Translations under genes and position numbers: made by a program
The notes under the pieces: model-generated
Databases searched by the model: none
Told to the model about the DNA's origin: nothing
The model's input: only the letters and a program-made list of their open reading frames with translations
DNA from: an uncultured Bacilli bacterium
Lineage (GTDB): Bacteria > Bacillota_I > Bacilli_A > RF39 > UBA660
DNA length: 62,293 bases
Direction of reading: 5' to 3'
NCBI GenBank assembly: GCA_934096605.1
Contig: CAKOMI010000003.1
Location: forward strand, 1-62,293
Part shown: in pieces, positions 33,170 through 40,738 of the stretch
Layout of the letters: every line of letters begins with the position of its first letter
How positions within the stretch are numbered: position 1 is the first letter of the stretch

Positions 33170-34108
33170 GTGAAAGTTATATTAATAAGTACTGATTCAG
33201 TACATTTACTTGAAGAAAAATTAAATGATTTAATTCCTACAAATTCAGTGGTAGTTCGTTATAATATGAAAGAAACGAGTCTAAATGATGTTTTAGAAGA
33301 GGCTTCATATGTATCTCTTTTTGATGATATGAAATATTTAGTTGTTAAAAATAGTGATTTTTTTGGTAAGGCAAAATTAACAGAAAAAGAAGAAAAAAGT
33401 TTTCTTTCTTATTTAGATAATCCTTATCCTTGTACAACTATTATTTTTACAACCTATGATACTATTGATAAACGCAAAAGTATTACTAAAAAAATAATTG
33501 ATAACTATAAACTAATTGAATTAAAAAGTCCTAAAAATTATGATTTAATTAGAGAAACTAAGTCAAGAACAAGTAAATATAACATAAGTGATAAATCGAT
33601 TAAATATATTGTTGATGCTTGTTTATCTAATTATGACTTAGTATTAGAAGAACTAGATAAGCTTGCGTTAATGTATAAAAAAGATGATACTATAAAATAT
33701 GAAGATATAAAAAATATTGTTGCTAGTAATGCAAGCGATAATGTTTTTAAATTTGTTGATGCTGTTATAGCCAAGGATTTACGAGTTAGTATGACTTTAT
33801 ATGAAGAGTTTTTGAGTTTGAAATTAGATCCCTTACAATTAATTAATATGTTAGTAAGAGAGTATCGTTTATTATATTATTATAAGTTATATGAAAGAAA
33901 AAGATATAGTATGAGTGATATTATGAGTAATTTACGTTTAGCTGATTGGCAAGTTCAAAAATTAATGAAAGAAGCAAGTGCTTATCATACTGATGATTTG
34001 AAAGACTACTTAATTAATTTATCAAAACTAGACTATAAAATAAAGTCTGGTAAACTTGATAAAACATCCGCTATGTATGCTTTCTTACTCCAAAATTTAG
34101 AATATTAA
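33170..34108 (+). CDS. holA: DNA polymerase III, delta subunit
   Basis: A 312-residue clamp-loader delta subunit (HolA/YqeN family). It opens the sliding clamp within the replication clamp-loader complex. Conserved features: KYLVVKNSDF, TIIFTTYDTIDKRKSITKKI, and the C-terminal LREYRLLYYYKLYE and DYKIKSGKLDKTSAMYAFLLQ. The likely start is the GTG at 33170 (MKVILISTDSVHLLEE), preceded by GGTGG; upstream ATGs lie before or at the predicted transcription start. The gene normally follows comEC in Bacillus; here the cassette array lies between them. Confidence 0.9.
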   Translation: MKVILISTDSVHLLEEKLNDLIPTNSVVVRYNMKETSLNDVLEEASYVSLFDDMKYLVVKNSDFFGKAKLTEKEEKSFLSYLDNPYPCTTIIFTTYDTIDKRKSITKKIIDNYKLIELKSPKNYDLIRETKSRTSKYNISDKSIKYIVDACLSNYDLVLEELDKLALMYKKDDTIKYEDIKNIVASNASDNVFKFVDAVIAKDLRVSMTLYEEFLSLKLDPLQLINMLVREYRLLYYYKLYERKRYSMSDIMSNLRLADWQVQKLMKEASAYHTDDLKDYLINLSKLDYKIKSGKLDKTSAMYAFLLQNLEY

Positions 34109-34138
34109 AACTAGGATTTAATCTTTCCTAGTTTTTTC
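34107..34138. terminator. Convergent terminator between holA and rnhC
   Basis: AAAACTAGGA (34107-34116) pairs with TCCTAGTTTT (34126-34135), with T-tracts usable on both strands. Confidence 0.8.
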
Positions 34139-34141
34139 ATA

Positions 34142-35074
34142 TTATAAATATTCTTCTAATTTCAATGTGTTTTTAAAATTTAATTTTGCTACATCATTAA
34201 GCATATCTCTGCCGTATTTGTTAACTATTTCAGCCGCTTGTTTATCAACAAGAGTGTTTGCCCCTTTTAATAAAGGAATATGCAATGTATCACTAAGTTC
34301 ATCCATTTTCATAAGAAAGATATAACGGCTAATGCAACTTGAAACAGCAACGGATGCACATTTACTTTCAGCTTTAGTTGTAAAATCTATATCTCTTACT
34401 ATTTCTTTTGTTTCTTTAATATGTTCAAAATACTTAGCTGGATAAACAAACTGATCGACTACGATACTATCATAATTACTTTCTCTTTTTTTCATTTCTA
34501 CTAAAACTTTGTTATGTAAAATGGCTTTAATCTTATTCATGTTGTAACCCATACTTTGATATTTATTATAATCTTTGTTAGTTAATATAAAAGTACAATG
34601 AGGTATTTCTTTTATTAGAGTAGGGGCAATTTTTTTGATTTTTTCATCAGTTAAAACCTTGGAATCCCGTACACCTAAGTTTTCTACAAAACTAATTTTA
34701 TCTTTTGCTACATATGAGGCCGTTACCACAATTGGGCCAAAATAATCCCCAGTACCAACCTCATCAGAACCAATCGTTGCTTTTTGATAAAGTATATTTC
34801 TTTCTTTTTTCTCTTTTTCTTTCTTTTTCTGTGGTTCATTAATATCAATTCTAATACCCGTTAATTTATATTCAATATCGGCCCACATATTGGCATCAAC
34901 GTCAGCACTTACACCTTGAAACATAACTTTGCCAGATTCATAAAGTGTTATAATAGTGTCTGCTTCTTGGGCTTGGAAAACAGCATAAGGAGGTGTTTTA
35001 TCTCTTTTAGTATCCATATAATATTCAGTCATTTTTTCCATTAATTTTTTACTTGCTTTAAATACAATAGTCAT
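34142..35074 (-). CDS. rnhC: Ribonuclease HIII
   Basis: A 310-residue RNase HIII, which cleaves the RNA strand of RNA-DNA hybrids. The N-terminal substrate-binding domain (about 1-85; YAVFQAQEADTIITLYESGKVMFQG) is characteristic of HIII and absent from HII. The catalytic domain begins IGSDEVGTGDYFGPIVV with the D-E-G motif and continues LGVRDSKVLTD, IVVDQF and TKAESKCASVAVSS. I chose the ATG at 35074 because GGTGGTGAT lies 4 nt upstream; two other ATGs sit within or too near that SD. Confidence 0.94.
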   Translation of the reverse strand: MTIVFKASKKLMEKMTEYYMDTKRDKTPPYAVFQAQEADTIITLYESGKVMFQGVSADVDANMWADIEYKLTGIRIDINEPQKKKEKEKKERNILYQKATIGSDEVGTGDYFGPIVVTASYVAKDKISFVENLGVRDSKVLTDEKIKKIAPTLIKEIPHCTFILTNKDYNKYQSMGYNMNKIKAILHNKVLVEMKKRESNYDSIVVDQFVYPAKYFEHIKETKEIVRDIDFTTKAESKCASVAVSSCISRYIFLMKMDELSDTLHIPLLKGANTLVDKQAAEIVNKYGRDMLNDVAKLNFKNTLKLEEYL

Positions 35075-35155
35075 ATACATCACCACCAATAGAATACCAT
35101 AAATTTCTTTACTTTTAAAGAAAAATTCAATATAATTAAGTAGGAGGAATGAAAA

Positions 35156-35860
35156 ATGGCTTTAACTATTGATGTGATTTGTATTTTGTTTTTATTAATG
35201 GGGGCAGTTGTTGGCTTAAAAAGAGGTGTCATTAAAAGCGCAACCATGTTTATTGGTGCGATTATTGTTATCTTTCTTGCTTTTTCTTTAAAAAATCCAG
35301 TTGCTAAATTAATGTATACTTACTTACCATTTTTTGATTTTGCTGGGAACTTTGAAGGTCTTAGTGTTTTAAACATTATCATTTATGAGGCTCTTGCTTT
35401 TGTCTTAGTCTATATTGTTTTAATGAGTGTTTTACAAGTTCTAATTAAAATTACTGGTGTTTTTGAGAAAATACTAGATTTTACTATTATTTTAGGTATT
35501 CCATCAAAAATACTTGGGGCTATATTTGGTTTTTTAGAAGCATACTTATTTTTGTTTGTAGCTTTATTTTTGCTTTCTAGTTTACCAAGTACAGCAGGCG
35601 TTATAATGGATGGACCTATTGCTAGTAAGATAACTACATCAAGTCCTGTATTATCTAATATTAGTAATGAATATTTTACAGCTTTTAAAGATATAATAAA
35701 TGTTAGTACTGATATTAAAGGAGATAAAAATCGTTATAACTTAGAATGTTTAGATATTTTGCTTCGTTATAATATTGTTGATAAAGAGTCAGTTATAGGC
35801 TTACTTGATAGTGGTAAACTTGTTGTTCCTGGGGCTAGTGATATACTAAAAAAATATTAG
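35156..35860 (+). CDS. CvpA-family membrane protein
   Basis: A 234-residue protein with four hydrophobic helices in the first 150 residues (IDVICILFLLMGAVVGLKRGVIKSATMFIGA is the CvpA signature start) and a soluble C-terminal tail of about 80 residues. CvpA was named for colicin V production; in Firmicutes (YshB) the role is unclear, perhaps in envelope stress. In Bacillus this gene also lies close to rnhC and trxA. SD AGGAGG precedes the ATG, and a TATAAT (35131-35136) sits just upstream. Confidence 0.85.
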   Translation: MALTIDVICILFLLMGAVVGLKRGVIKSATMFIGAIIVIFLAFSLKNPVAKLMYTYLPFFDFAGNFEGLSVLNIIIYEALAFVLVYIVLMSVLQVLIKITGVFEKILDFTIILGIPSKILGAIFGFLEAYLFLFVALFLLSSLPSTAGVIMDGPIASKITTSSPVLSNISNEYFTAFKDIINVSTDIKGDKNRYNLECLDILLRYNIVDKESVIGLLDSGKLVVPGASDILKKY

Positions 35861-35874
35861 AAAAGAGGATTTAA

Positions 35875-36162
35875 ATGATTAAATATTTAAATAATGAAAA
35901 TTTTAATGAAGAAATTAATAAAGAAAAAGTATTAATTGATTTTTATGCTGATTGGTGTGGACCATGTAGGGCAATGGGTGAGGTTTTAGAAAATATTGAT
36001 AATTTAGATATTTTAAAAGTAAATGTTGACGAGCACCCTGATATTGCCGCAAAATACGGTGTTATGTCTATTCCAACTGTCATTGTCTTTTCTAAAGGCG
36101 AAGAGATAAAAAAACAAGTTGGTTTCTTATCTAAAGATGACTTATTAAATTGGTTAGAATAA
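35875..36162 (+). CDS. trxA: Thioredoxin
   Basis: A 95-residue cytosolic thioredoxin. The active site WCGPC (C28, C31) follows the strand VLIDFYAD, the cis-Pro loop is SIPT, and the rest (VNVDEHPDIAAKYGVMSIPTVIVFSKGEEI) is canonical but trimmed: it is about ten residues shorter than usual at the N-terminus. SD AAGAGG precedes the ATG, 15 nt after the CvpA-family gene, in the same operon. A terminator follows. Confidence 0.94.
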   Translation: MIKYLNNENFNEEINKEKVLIDFYADWCGPCRAMGEVLENIDNLDILKVNVDEHPDIAAKYGVMSIPTVIVFSKGEEIKKQVGFLSKDDLLNWLE

Positions 36163-36170
36163 ATGTAAAG

Positions 36171-36196
36171 AAGTGTCAAGCTATGGCACTTTTTTA
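36171..36196 (+). terminator. Intrinsic terminator of trxA
   Basis: AAGTGTC (36171-36177) pairs with GGCACTT (36185-36191) with one G-T pair, then a T-run. Confidence 0.75.
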
Positions 36197-36214
36197 ATGT
36201 TTTAAAAAAAATTT

Positions 36215-36297
36215 GCTCTAAAAAAAAGAAAATCAGGAATTCTTCTTGAATATTAATAGTAGAGGTACAGATTTATCTCTTAGAAAGGAGTGCTTTT
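36215..36297 (+). promoter_or_regulatory. Leader element, second copy (see comEA leader)
   Basis: GCTCTAAAAAAAAGAAAATC, then ATTAATAGTAGAGG, then TCTTAGAAAGGAG, in the same order and spacing as before comEA. AGAGGTA pairs with TATCTCT just before the SD. The element follows a terminator here too and ends 8 nt before a small ORF. Confidence 0.55.
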
Positions 36298-36351
36298 ATG
36301 CTAAGATATTTTCGTTTATTTGTCCGTATGTTATATGCTTTCTTCGGTTAA
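36298..36351 (+). CDS. 17-residue hydrophobic, Arg-containing peptide
   Basis: The frame encodes MLRYFRLFVRMLYAFFG with a strong SD (AGAAAGGAG) 8 nt before the ATG. It is amphipathic: aromatic and aliphatic residues plus three Arg. It could be a leader peptide, a small membrane peptide or a type I-toxin-like peptide. Its last codons overlap the -10 region of the next gene. No homologue is recognised. Confidence 0.5.
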   Translation: MLRYFRLFVRMLYAFFG

Positions 36352-36353
36352 GA

Positions 36354-36394
36354 TATAATATTGGAAGAGAGTTAGTTTATAAAAACTAGCTCTC
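36354..36394 (+). promoter_or_regulatory. Promoter and 5' hairpin of the PemK-like gene
   Basis: TATAAT (36354-36359). The predicted RNA would begin at a 12-bp hairpin: GAGAGTTAGTTT (36367-36378), loop ATAA, AAACTAGCTCTC (36383-36394), with one G-T pair. No good T-run follows, so it may stabilise the 5' end or regulate rather than terminate. Confidence 0.5.
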
Positions 36395-36420
36395 ACATTT
36401 AATTTATAAGAGGAGAAAAT

Positions 36421-36879
36421 ATGGATTTATATACAAAAGAAGAATTTAATAATGTGCTTTTTGATATGGAAAATATGATTAATCTCGGGTTTATAAGAGA
36501 AAGTTCACTTGCTATTGCAAGTCCTATTTTTGGCGAAATTTGGATTTGTGAAATGCCTATACTATTAAAAAATGATAAAACTATAAGTTTTGAGAAAATC
36601 GCAAGACCTGTTTTAGTTGTTGATGATCGTTCTGAGCATTTTATTAAACATGATATAAAAAATTACTATGTTTTAAAAATCACTTCCCAAAAAGATACTT
36701 ATCAAAGAGTAAAGATAAATAACCATGAACGGCTTGGTTTGCAAAAAGAATCTTATATAAGAATTGAATTGCCTATAAAAGTAGAAAAAAGTCAGTTTTT
36801 ATATAAGATTGGCTATTTAGGCCCCAAAACTACAAATGCATACCTTCTTAAAGTTAAAAAATACCTGAAAATAAGCTAA
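36421..36879 (+). CDS. PemK/MazF-like toxin-fold protein
   Basis: A 152-residue protein. After a helical N-terminus (1-30) come GEIWICEMPI, KIARPVLVVDD, YYVLKITSQ and ERLGLQKESYIRIELPIKVEKSQFLYKIGYL, matching the order of the PemK/MazF beta-barrel (G-x-I/V-W, RP-V-L-V, and the later LxxxSYIR...). MazF-type proteins are sequence-specific RNases. No antitoxin gene is adjacent; the 17-residue peptide upstream is too small to be a usual one. It could instead be a solitary MazF-fold protein with another function. SD AGAGGAG precedes the ATG. Confidence 0.6.
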   Translation: MDLYTKEEFNNVLFDMENMINLGFIRESSLAIASPIFGEIWICEMPILLKNDKTISFEKIARPVLVVDDRSEHFIKHDIKNYYVLKITSQKDTYQRVKINNHERLGLQKESYIRIELPIKVEKSQFLYKIGYLGPKTTNAYLLKVKKYLKIS

Positions 36880-36885
36880 AAATAG

Positions 36886-36914
36886 TTGTCGATAAGCATT
36901 TTGTTTGATACAAT
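36886..36914 (+). promoter_or_regulatory. Promoter of rpsB-tsf
   Basis: TTGTCG (36886-36891) and TACAAT (36909-36914) with a 17-nt spacer. The leader is about 115 nt, long for this genome. Confidence 0.75.
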
Positions 36915-36947
36915 TATTATGGCTTTGTAAAAGCAAATAAACATGGA

Positions 36948-37010
36948 CTGGGGATTAAATATTTCGAGTGCTCTCGGCGTAGAGTGAAATGTTTAAGAAG
37001 ATCTAGCCAG
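36948..37010 (+). promoter_or_regulatory. Structured rpsB leader, candidate S2 autoregulatory RNA
   Basis: Three nested helices: CTGG (36948-36951) with CCAG (37007-37010); TTAAATATTTC (36955-36965) with GAAATGTTTAA (36986-36996, one G-T pair); CTCT (36971-36974) with AGAG (36981-36984). This is a compact fold just before the SD GAAGGAGG of rpsB, as expected for feedback by a ribosomal protein. Confidence 0.6.
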
Positions 37011-37035
37011 AAGATTAACGAAGGAGGATGTTTTT

Positions 37036-37941
37036 ATGGCCGTAGTTTCTAAAAGTCTATTATTAGAAGCTGGAGTTCATTTTGGACATCAAACAAAAAG
37101 ATGGAATCCAAAAATGAAACCTTATATTTTTGGGACAAGAGATGATATTTATATTATCGATCTTGACAAAACAGTTGAATGCATGGAAAATGCATACGAA
37201 GCAATGAAGAGTATTGCTGAAAATGGAGGTACTTTCTTATTTGTAGGTACTAAAAAACAAGCTGGTGAAGTAGCGCGTGATGAAGCACTAAGAAGTAATT
37301 CATTTTATGTTACTGAACGTTGGCTTGGTGGAACACTTACAAACTTCCGTACAATAAGACGTCGTATCAATCGCCTTGAAGCTATTGAAAAAATGGAAAA
37401 AGATGGTGTTTTTGAAGTTTTACCTAAAAAAGAAGTTATCAAATTAAAGAAAGAATATGACAAATTAAATCGTTTATTATGTGGTATTCGTGGTATGACT
37501 AAACTACCTCAAGCTATTATTATAGTTGACTCTAAAAAAGAAGAGAATGCTATTCGTGAAGCTAAGAAATTACATATTCCAGTATTTGGTTTAATTGATA
37601 CTAATTGTGATCCAGATAATATTGATTATGTATTACCAGCAAATGATGATGCTGTTCGTTCTATTAAAGTTGTACTTGGAGCATTAAATAATGCTATTTG
37701 TGAAGCAAATCACTTAGAAATGGTAGATTATACAACTGAAGAAGATCGTAAAAATACTACTAAAGAAAACAAAGTTGCTCCTAAAAAAGAAGAAGCAAAA
37801 AAAGAAGTTGAAACTAAAGAAGAATCTAAAGACTATAGTAAAATGACTTTAACTGAATTAAAAGCTGAAGCCAAAGAACAAGGTGTTAAAGGTTACTCTG
37901 CAATGAAAAAAGATGAATTAGTTGCAGCTTTAACAAAATAA
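37036..37941 (+). CDS. rpsB: 30S ribosomal protein S2 with C-terminal SAP/Rho-N-like extension
   Basis: A 301-residue protein. The S2 core (about 1-235) begins VVSKSLLLEAGVHFGHQTKRWNPKMKPYIFG and continues with WLGGTLTNFRTI and FGLIDTNCDPDNIDYVLPANDDA. A lysine/glutamate-rich linker (about 240-268) leads to MTLTELKAEAKEQGVKGYSAMKKDELVAALTK, a helix-extended-helix fold of the SAP/Rho-N type that often binds nucleic acid. The usual bacterial S2 is about 240-250 residues, so the extension is extra. Essential small-subunit protein, in an operon with tsf. Confidence 0.97.
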   Translation: MAVVSKSLLLEAGVHFGHQTKRWNPKMKPYIFGTRDDIYIIDLDKTVECMENAYEAMKSIAENGGTFLFVGTKKQAGEVARDEALRSNSFYVTERWLGGTLTNFRTIRRRINRLEAIEKMEKDGVFEVLPKKEVIKLKKEYDKLNRLLCGIRGMTKLPQAIIIVDSKKEENAIREAKKLHIPVFGLIDTNCDPDNIDYVLPANDDAVRSIKVVLGALNNAICEANHLEMVDYTTEEDRKNTTKENKVAPKKEEAKKEVETKEESKDYSKMTLTELKAEAKEQGVKGYSAMKKDELVAALTK

Positions 37942-37970
37942 TAAAATAAACTAAAGAAAGAGGTGGGTTT

Positions 37971-38846
37971 ATGGTAACCGCTCAAATGGTAAAAGATTTA
38001 CGTGAAAAAACTGGCGCAGGAATGATGGATTGTAAAAAAGCTCTTGCTGAGACTAATGGCGATTTAGCTGCTGCTGAAGAATATTTAAGAGAAAAAGGCA
38101 TAGCTAAAGCTAATAAAAAAGAAAGCAGAATCGCGGCTGAAGGGCTTGCGGCTATTTATGCTGAAGGTAAAAAAGCCGTTATTTTAGAGGTTAACTCTGA
38201 AACTGATTTTGTTAGCAAAAACGAAGAATTTAAATCTATGATTGATTCTATCGGGGCTGCATTACTAAAAAGTGATGCTAAAACTTTAGAAGAAGCTTTA
38301 GAATTACCTTGTGAAGAAGGCACTATTCATGATTTAATCGTTGCTAAAACTGCTAAAATTGGTGAAAAACTTTCTTTGCGTCGCTTTGAAATTGTTTCTT
38401 TAAGTGATGGAGAAGTTTTAGGTTCATACATTCATATGGGTGGCCGTATTGCTAGTTTAGTTGTTCTAAAAGGTGGTAATGAAGCTGTAGCTAAAGACGT
38501 GGCAATGCAACAAGCCGCTATGAAACCAGAATATGTTTTTATCTCTGACGTTCCAGAAGCAGTTGTAGCTAAAGAAAAAGAAATTCAAAAAGAATTAGCT
38601 ATTAGTGAAGGAAAACCAGCAGATATTGCTGAAAAAATGGTTGAAGGACGTATCAAAAAATTCTATAAAGAAATTTGTTTAGTTGAACAAGCATTCATTA
38701 AAGATAGTGGTATGTCTGTAAATGATTACGTTAAAAACAACAATGGTGAAATAATTAAAGCTATTCGTTATGAAGTTGGTGAAGGCATGGAAAAAAGAAA
38801 TGATGACTTTGCTGCTGAAGTAATGAATCAAGTTAAAGGTAATTAA
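37971..38846 (+). CDS. tsf: Translation elongation factor Ts
   Basis: A 291-residue nucleotide-exchange factor for EF-Tu. The N-terminal UBA-like start VTAQMVKDLREKTGAGMMDCKKALAETNGDL leads into the EF-Ts core with VLEVNSETDFVSKNEEF, then YIHMGGRIASLVVL and the C-terminal module. SD AGAGGTGG precedes the ATG, 29 nt after rpsB. A terminator follows. Confidence 0.97.
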   Translation: MVTAQMVKDLREKTGAGMMDCKKALAETNGDLAAAEEYLREKGIAKANKKESRIAAEGLAAIYAEGKKAVILEVNSETDFVSKNEEFKSMIDSIGAALLKSDAKTLEEALELPCEEGTIHDLIVAKTAKIGEKLSLRRFEIVSLSDGEVLGSYIHMGGRIASLVVLKGGNEAVAKDVAMQQAAMKPEYVFISDVPEAVVAKEKEIQKELAISEGKPADIAEKMVEGRIKKFYKEICLVEQAFIKDSGMSVNDYVKNNNGEIIKAIRYEVGEGMEKRNDDFAAEVMNQVKGN

Positions 38847-38858
38847 TCCATTATATTT

Positions 38859-38887
38859 GACACTTTTTTGATAAAGTGTCTTTTTTT
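38859..38887 (+). terminator. Intrinsic terminator of rpsB-tsf
   Basis: GACACTTT (38859-38866) pairs with AAAGTGTC (38873-38880), then seven T residues. Confidence 0.85.
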
Positions 38888-38900
38888 CTAGTATTAATCT

Positions 38901-38909
38901 TGATATAAT
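38901..38909 (+). promoter_or_regulatory. Extended -10 promoter
   Basis: TGA-TATAAT, 25 nt before the ATG at 38934; no clear -35. Confidence 0.55.
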
Positions 38910-38933
38910 AAAAACGTGGAAGGAAGATGTACA

Positions 38934-39542
38934 ATGGAAATTAAGATTAAAGAAAAAAAGCCTATGCCATTGTTTCAAAAGATTTTCTATATTATCAGTT
39001 TCATTTTCTTAATCATGGCTTTTATTTATTTAGGTACTAAAAATTATAATGCTCCCATAAAAAAACTGAGTGATGCTGAAAGTTTTACTAAAGAATTCGG
39101 TATTACTAGTGATAATCGTTTTAAATATAAAAACGCCAAAGAAACATTAGAACTACTAAATACAGGCACAGGTGTTATATTCTTTTCATTTCCAGAAAAT
39201 GAATGGAGTTATACTTATGCTGAAATGTTAAATGATGTGGCCAAAGCTAATAATGAAGAATTTATCTATTACTATAATTTCAAAAATGATCGCAGTAACA
39301 AAAACTATTACTATACTAATATTGTTAAAATTCTTGAGGCTTATGTGCCAACTACTGATGCTGGTGATAAAAACATTTATGCTCCAAGTGTTGTCTTTGT
39401 AAAAGATGGTACCATCGTTGGCTATGATGATGAAACAAGTATAATGAAAGGCGACATATCAGTAAGTAACTATTGGACTAATGAAAAAATAGCAAGTAAA
39501 AAGGAAACATTTAATCTTATGTTTAAAAAACTACGGAGTTAG
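38934..39542 (+). CDS. Membrane-anchored thioredoxin-fold-like protein without CxxC
   Basis: A 202-residue protein. The basic N-terminus and one helix (about 20-37, FYIISFIFLIMAFIYLG) put the rest outside the membrane. Residues about 80-185 follow the thioredoxin pattern (TGVIFFSFPENEWSYTYAEMLNDVAKAN... IYAPSVVFVKDGTIVG) with an AP-S cis-Pro-like element. The position of CxxC is taken by PENE, so it is unlikely to be a redox enzyme by itself. I chose the ATG at 38934 (MEIKIKEKK) behind GGAAGGAAG. It is followed after 3 nt by a second anchored thioredoxin-like protein that keeps a CxxC. Confidence 0.65.
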   Translation: MEIKIKEKKPMPLFQKIFYIISFIFLIMAFIYLGTKNYNAPIKKLSDAESFTKEFGITSDNRFKYKNAKETLELLNTGTGVIFFSFPENEWSYTYAEMLNDVAKANNEEFIYYYNFKNDRSNKNYYYTNIVKILEAYVPTTDAGDKNIYAPSVVFVKDGTIVGYDDETSIMKGDISVSNYWTNEKIASKKETFNLMFKKLRS

Positions 39543-39545
39543 CCT

Positions 39546-40097
39546 ATGCAAGATGACAATAAAAAAATAATTTATAAAATAAAACTAAGTGAAAAAGAGC
39601 AAAAAGTTCTTTACTGTATTGTTTTTATAGCCTTTCTATTGTTATTACTATTTGGTGACAAAATAGCTTTGCACTTTATCAAACAAAATCCAAATCCTAA
39701 TAATCGCGTTTTTGGTAGTGAAGAAATAATCTCTGATAGTGTTTTTAAAGAAAGTAGTATCGAGACCATTTCTTTAGATGAAGCGCTAGTAAAGGTAAAG
39801 TCAAAAGAAAATTTTTATTTACTTTCAACTAGGGATACTTGCTATCCATGCCTTGAATATATGCCAAATATATATGAAACAATCCTTAATAATGGTTTAA
39901 ACATATATCTCTTAAATCGCAGCACGATTACGAGTGATAGCCCTTCTTATACCGAATTTAAAGAGTTAGATACACGTATTGCTAATCATTTTCAATATAC
40001 ACCTTACTTATTATACTTTGAAAATGGTGAGCTAAAAAAAGAACTAACTGGTTTAAAAAATAATGCAGAATTAAAAGAATTTATTAATAAAATATAG
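39546..40097 (+). CDS. Membrane-anchored thioredoxin-like protein with CYPC motif
   Basis: A 183-residue protein. The N-terminal helix (about 21-38) is followed by an extracytoplasmic thioredoxin-like domain with C99-Y-P-C102 (STRDTCYPCLEYMP) and a TPYLLYFENGELKKELTG tail with a cis-Pro. Likely a thiol-disulfide oxidoreductase or a bacteriocin-transport-accessory-type protein. Located between the CxxC-less paralogue and frr; spacing (3 nt upstream, 13 nt downstream) suggests one operon. Confidence 0.7.
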   Translation: MQDDNKKIIYKIKLSEKEQKVLYCIVFIAFLLLLLFGDKIALHFIKQNPNPNNRVFGSEEIISDSVFKESSIETISLDEALVKVKSKENFYLLSTRDTCYPCLEYMPNIYETILNNGLNIYLLNRSTITSDSPSYTEFKELDTRIANHFQYTPYLLYFENGELKKELTGLKNNAELKEFINKI

Positions 40098-40110
40098 AAA
40101 GAGGAAAATT

Positions 40111-40638
40111 ATGAACACAGAACAAAAAATGCAAAAAGCAATCGAAAATTTAGAAAGTAGACTAGTAACTATTCGTGCTGGTCGTGCCAATCCAGCTATG
40201 TTAAGCAAAATTATGGTCGAATATTATGGGGTGGCAACACCAATTCAAAGTGTGGCCAATATAACTGTTCCTGAGGCAAGACAATTAATGGTTAAACCTT
40301 TTGACAGAAGTGCTTTAAAAGATATTGAACGCGCTATTAATGAAGCTAACCTAGGTATTTCCCCAACTAATAATGGCGAGGTTATCATTTTACCTATTCC
40401 TGAACTTACTGAAGAAAGAAGAAGAGAATACGTGAAACAAGCTAAATCTATGTGTGAGGAAGCCAAAGTAGCACTAAGAAATATTAGACAAGATGCTAAC
40501 AGCGAAATAAAAAGTCTTGAATTACCAGAAGATGAAGAAAAACTAGAACTAGAAGACATTCAAGAGTTAATTCAAAAATACAATAAAAAAGTAGATGAAC
40601 TTGGCAAAGAAAAAGAAAAAGAATTAATGGAGGTGTAA
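40111..40638 (+). CDS. frr: Ribosome recycling factor
   Basis: A 175-residue protein. The long-helix start (MNTEQKMQKAIENLESRLVTIRAGRANPAMLSKIMVEYYG), the middle domain VPEARQLMVKPFDRSALKDIERAINEANLGISPTNNGEVIILPIPELTEERR and the C-terminal helix are all canonical. With EF-G it splits post-termination ribosomes. SD AAGAGGAAAA precedes the ATG. pyrH, often placed between tsf and frr, is missing here. Confidence 0.97.
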   Translation: MNTEQKMQKAIENLESRLVTIRAGRANPAMLSKIMVEYYGVATPIQSVANITVPEARQLMVKPFDRSALKDIERAINEANLGISPTNNGEVIILPIPELTEERRREYVKQAKSMCEEAKVALRNIRQDANSEIKSLELPEDEEKLELEDIQELIQKYNKKVDELGKEKEKELMEV

Positions 40639-40647
40639 CAATCCTAC

Positions 40648-40675
40648 AAAATTCAGCATTTTGCTGAATTTTTTC
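40648..40675 (+). terminator. Intrinsic terminator of frr
   Basis: AAAATTCAGCA (40648-40658), loop TTT, TGCTGAATTTT (40662-40672), followed by T residues. Confidence 0.85.
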
Positions 40676-40696
40676 TTGCTAATAAAGGGGTTATAG

Positions 40697-40705
40697 TGTT
40701 ATAAT
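40697..40705 (+). promoter_or_regulatory. Extended -10 promoter of rpsU
   Basis: TGT-TATAAT, 35 nt before the ATG. Confidence 0.6.
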
Positions 40706-40738
40706 CATGTATAGAAAAACACGAAGGGAGGGGAAAGT

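Noticed and set aside
36367..36394. Intrinsic terminator for the 17-residue peptide gene
   Set aside because: The hairpin is strong but is followed by ACATTTAATTT and not a T-run, and it begins at the predicted start of the next transcript; kept as a 5' hairpin instead.
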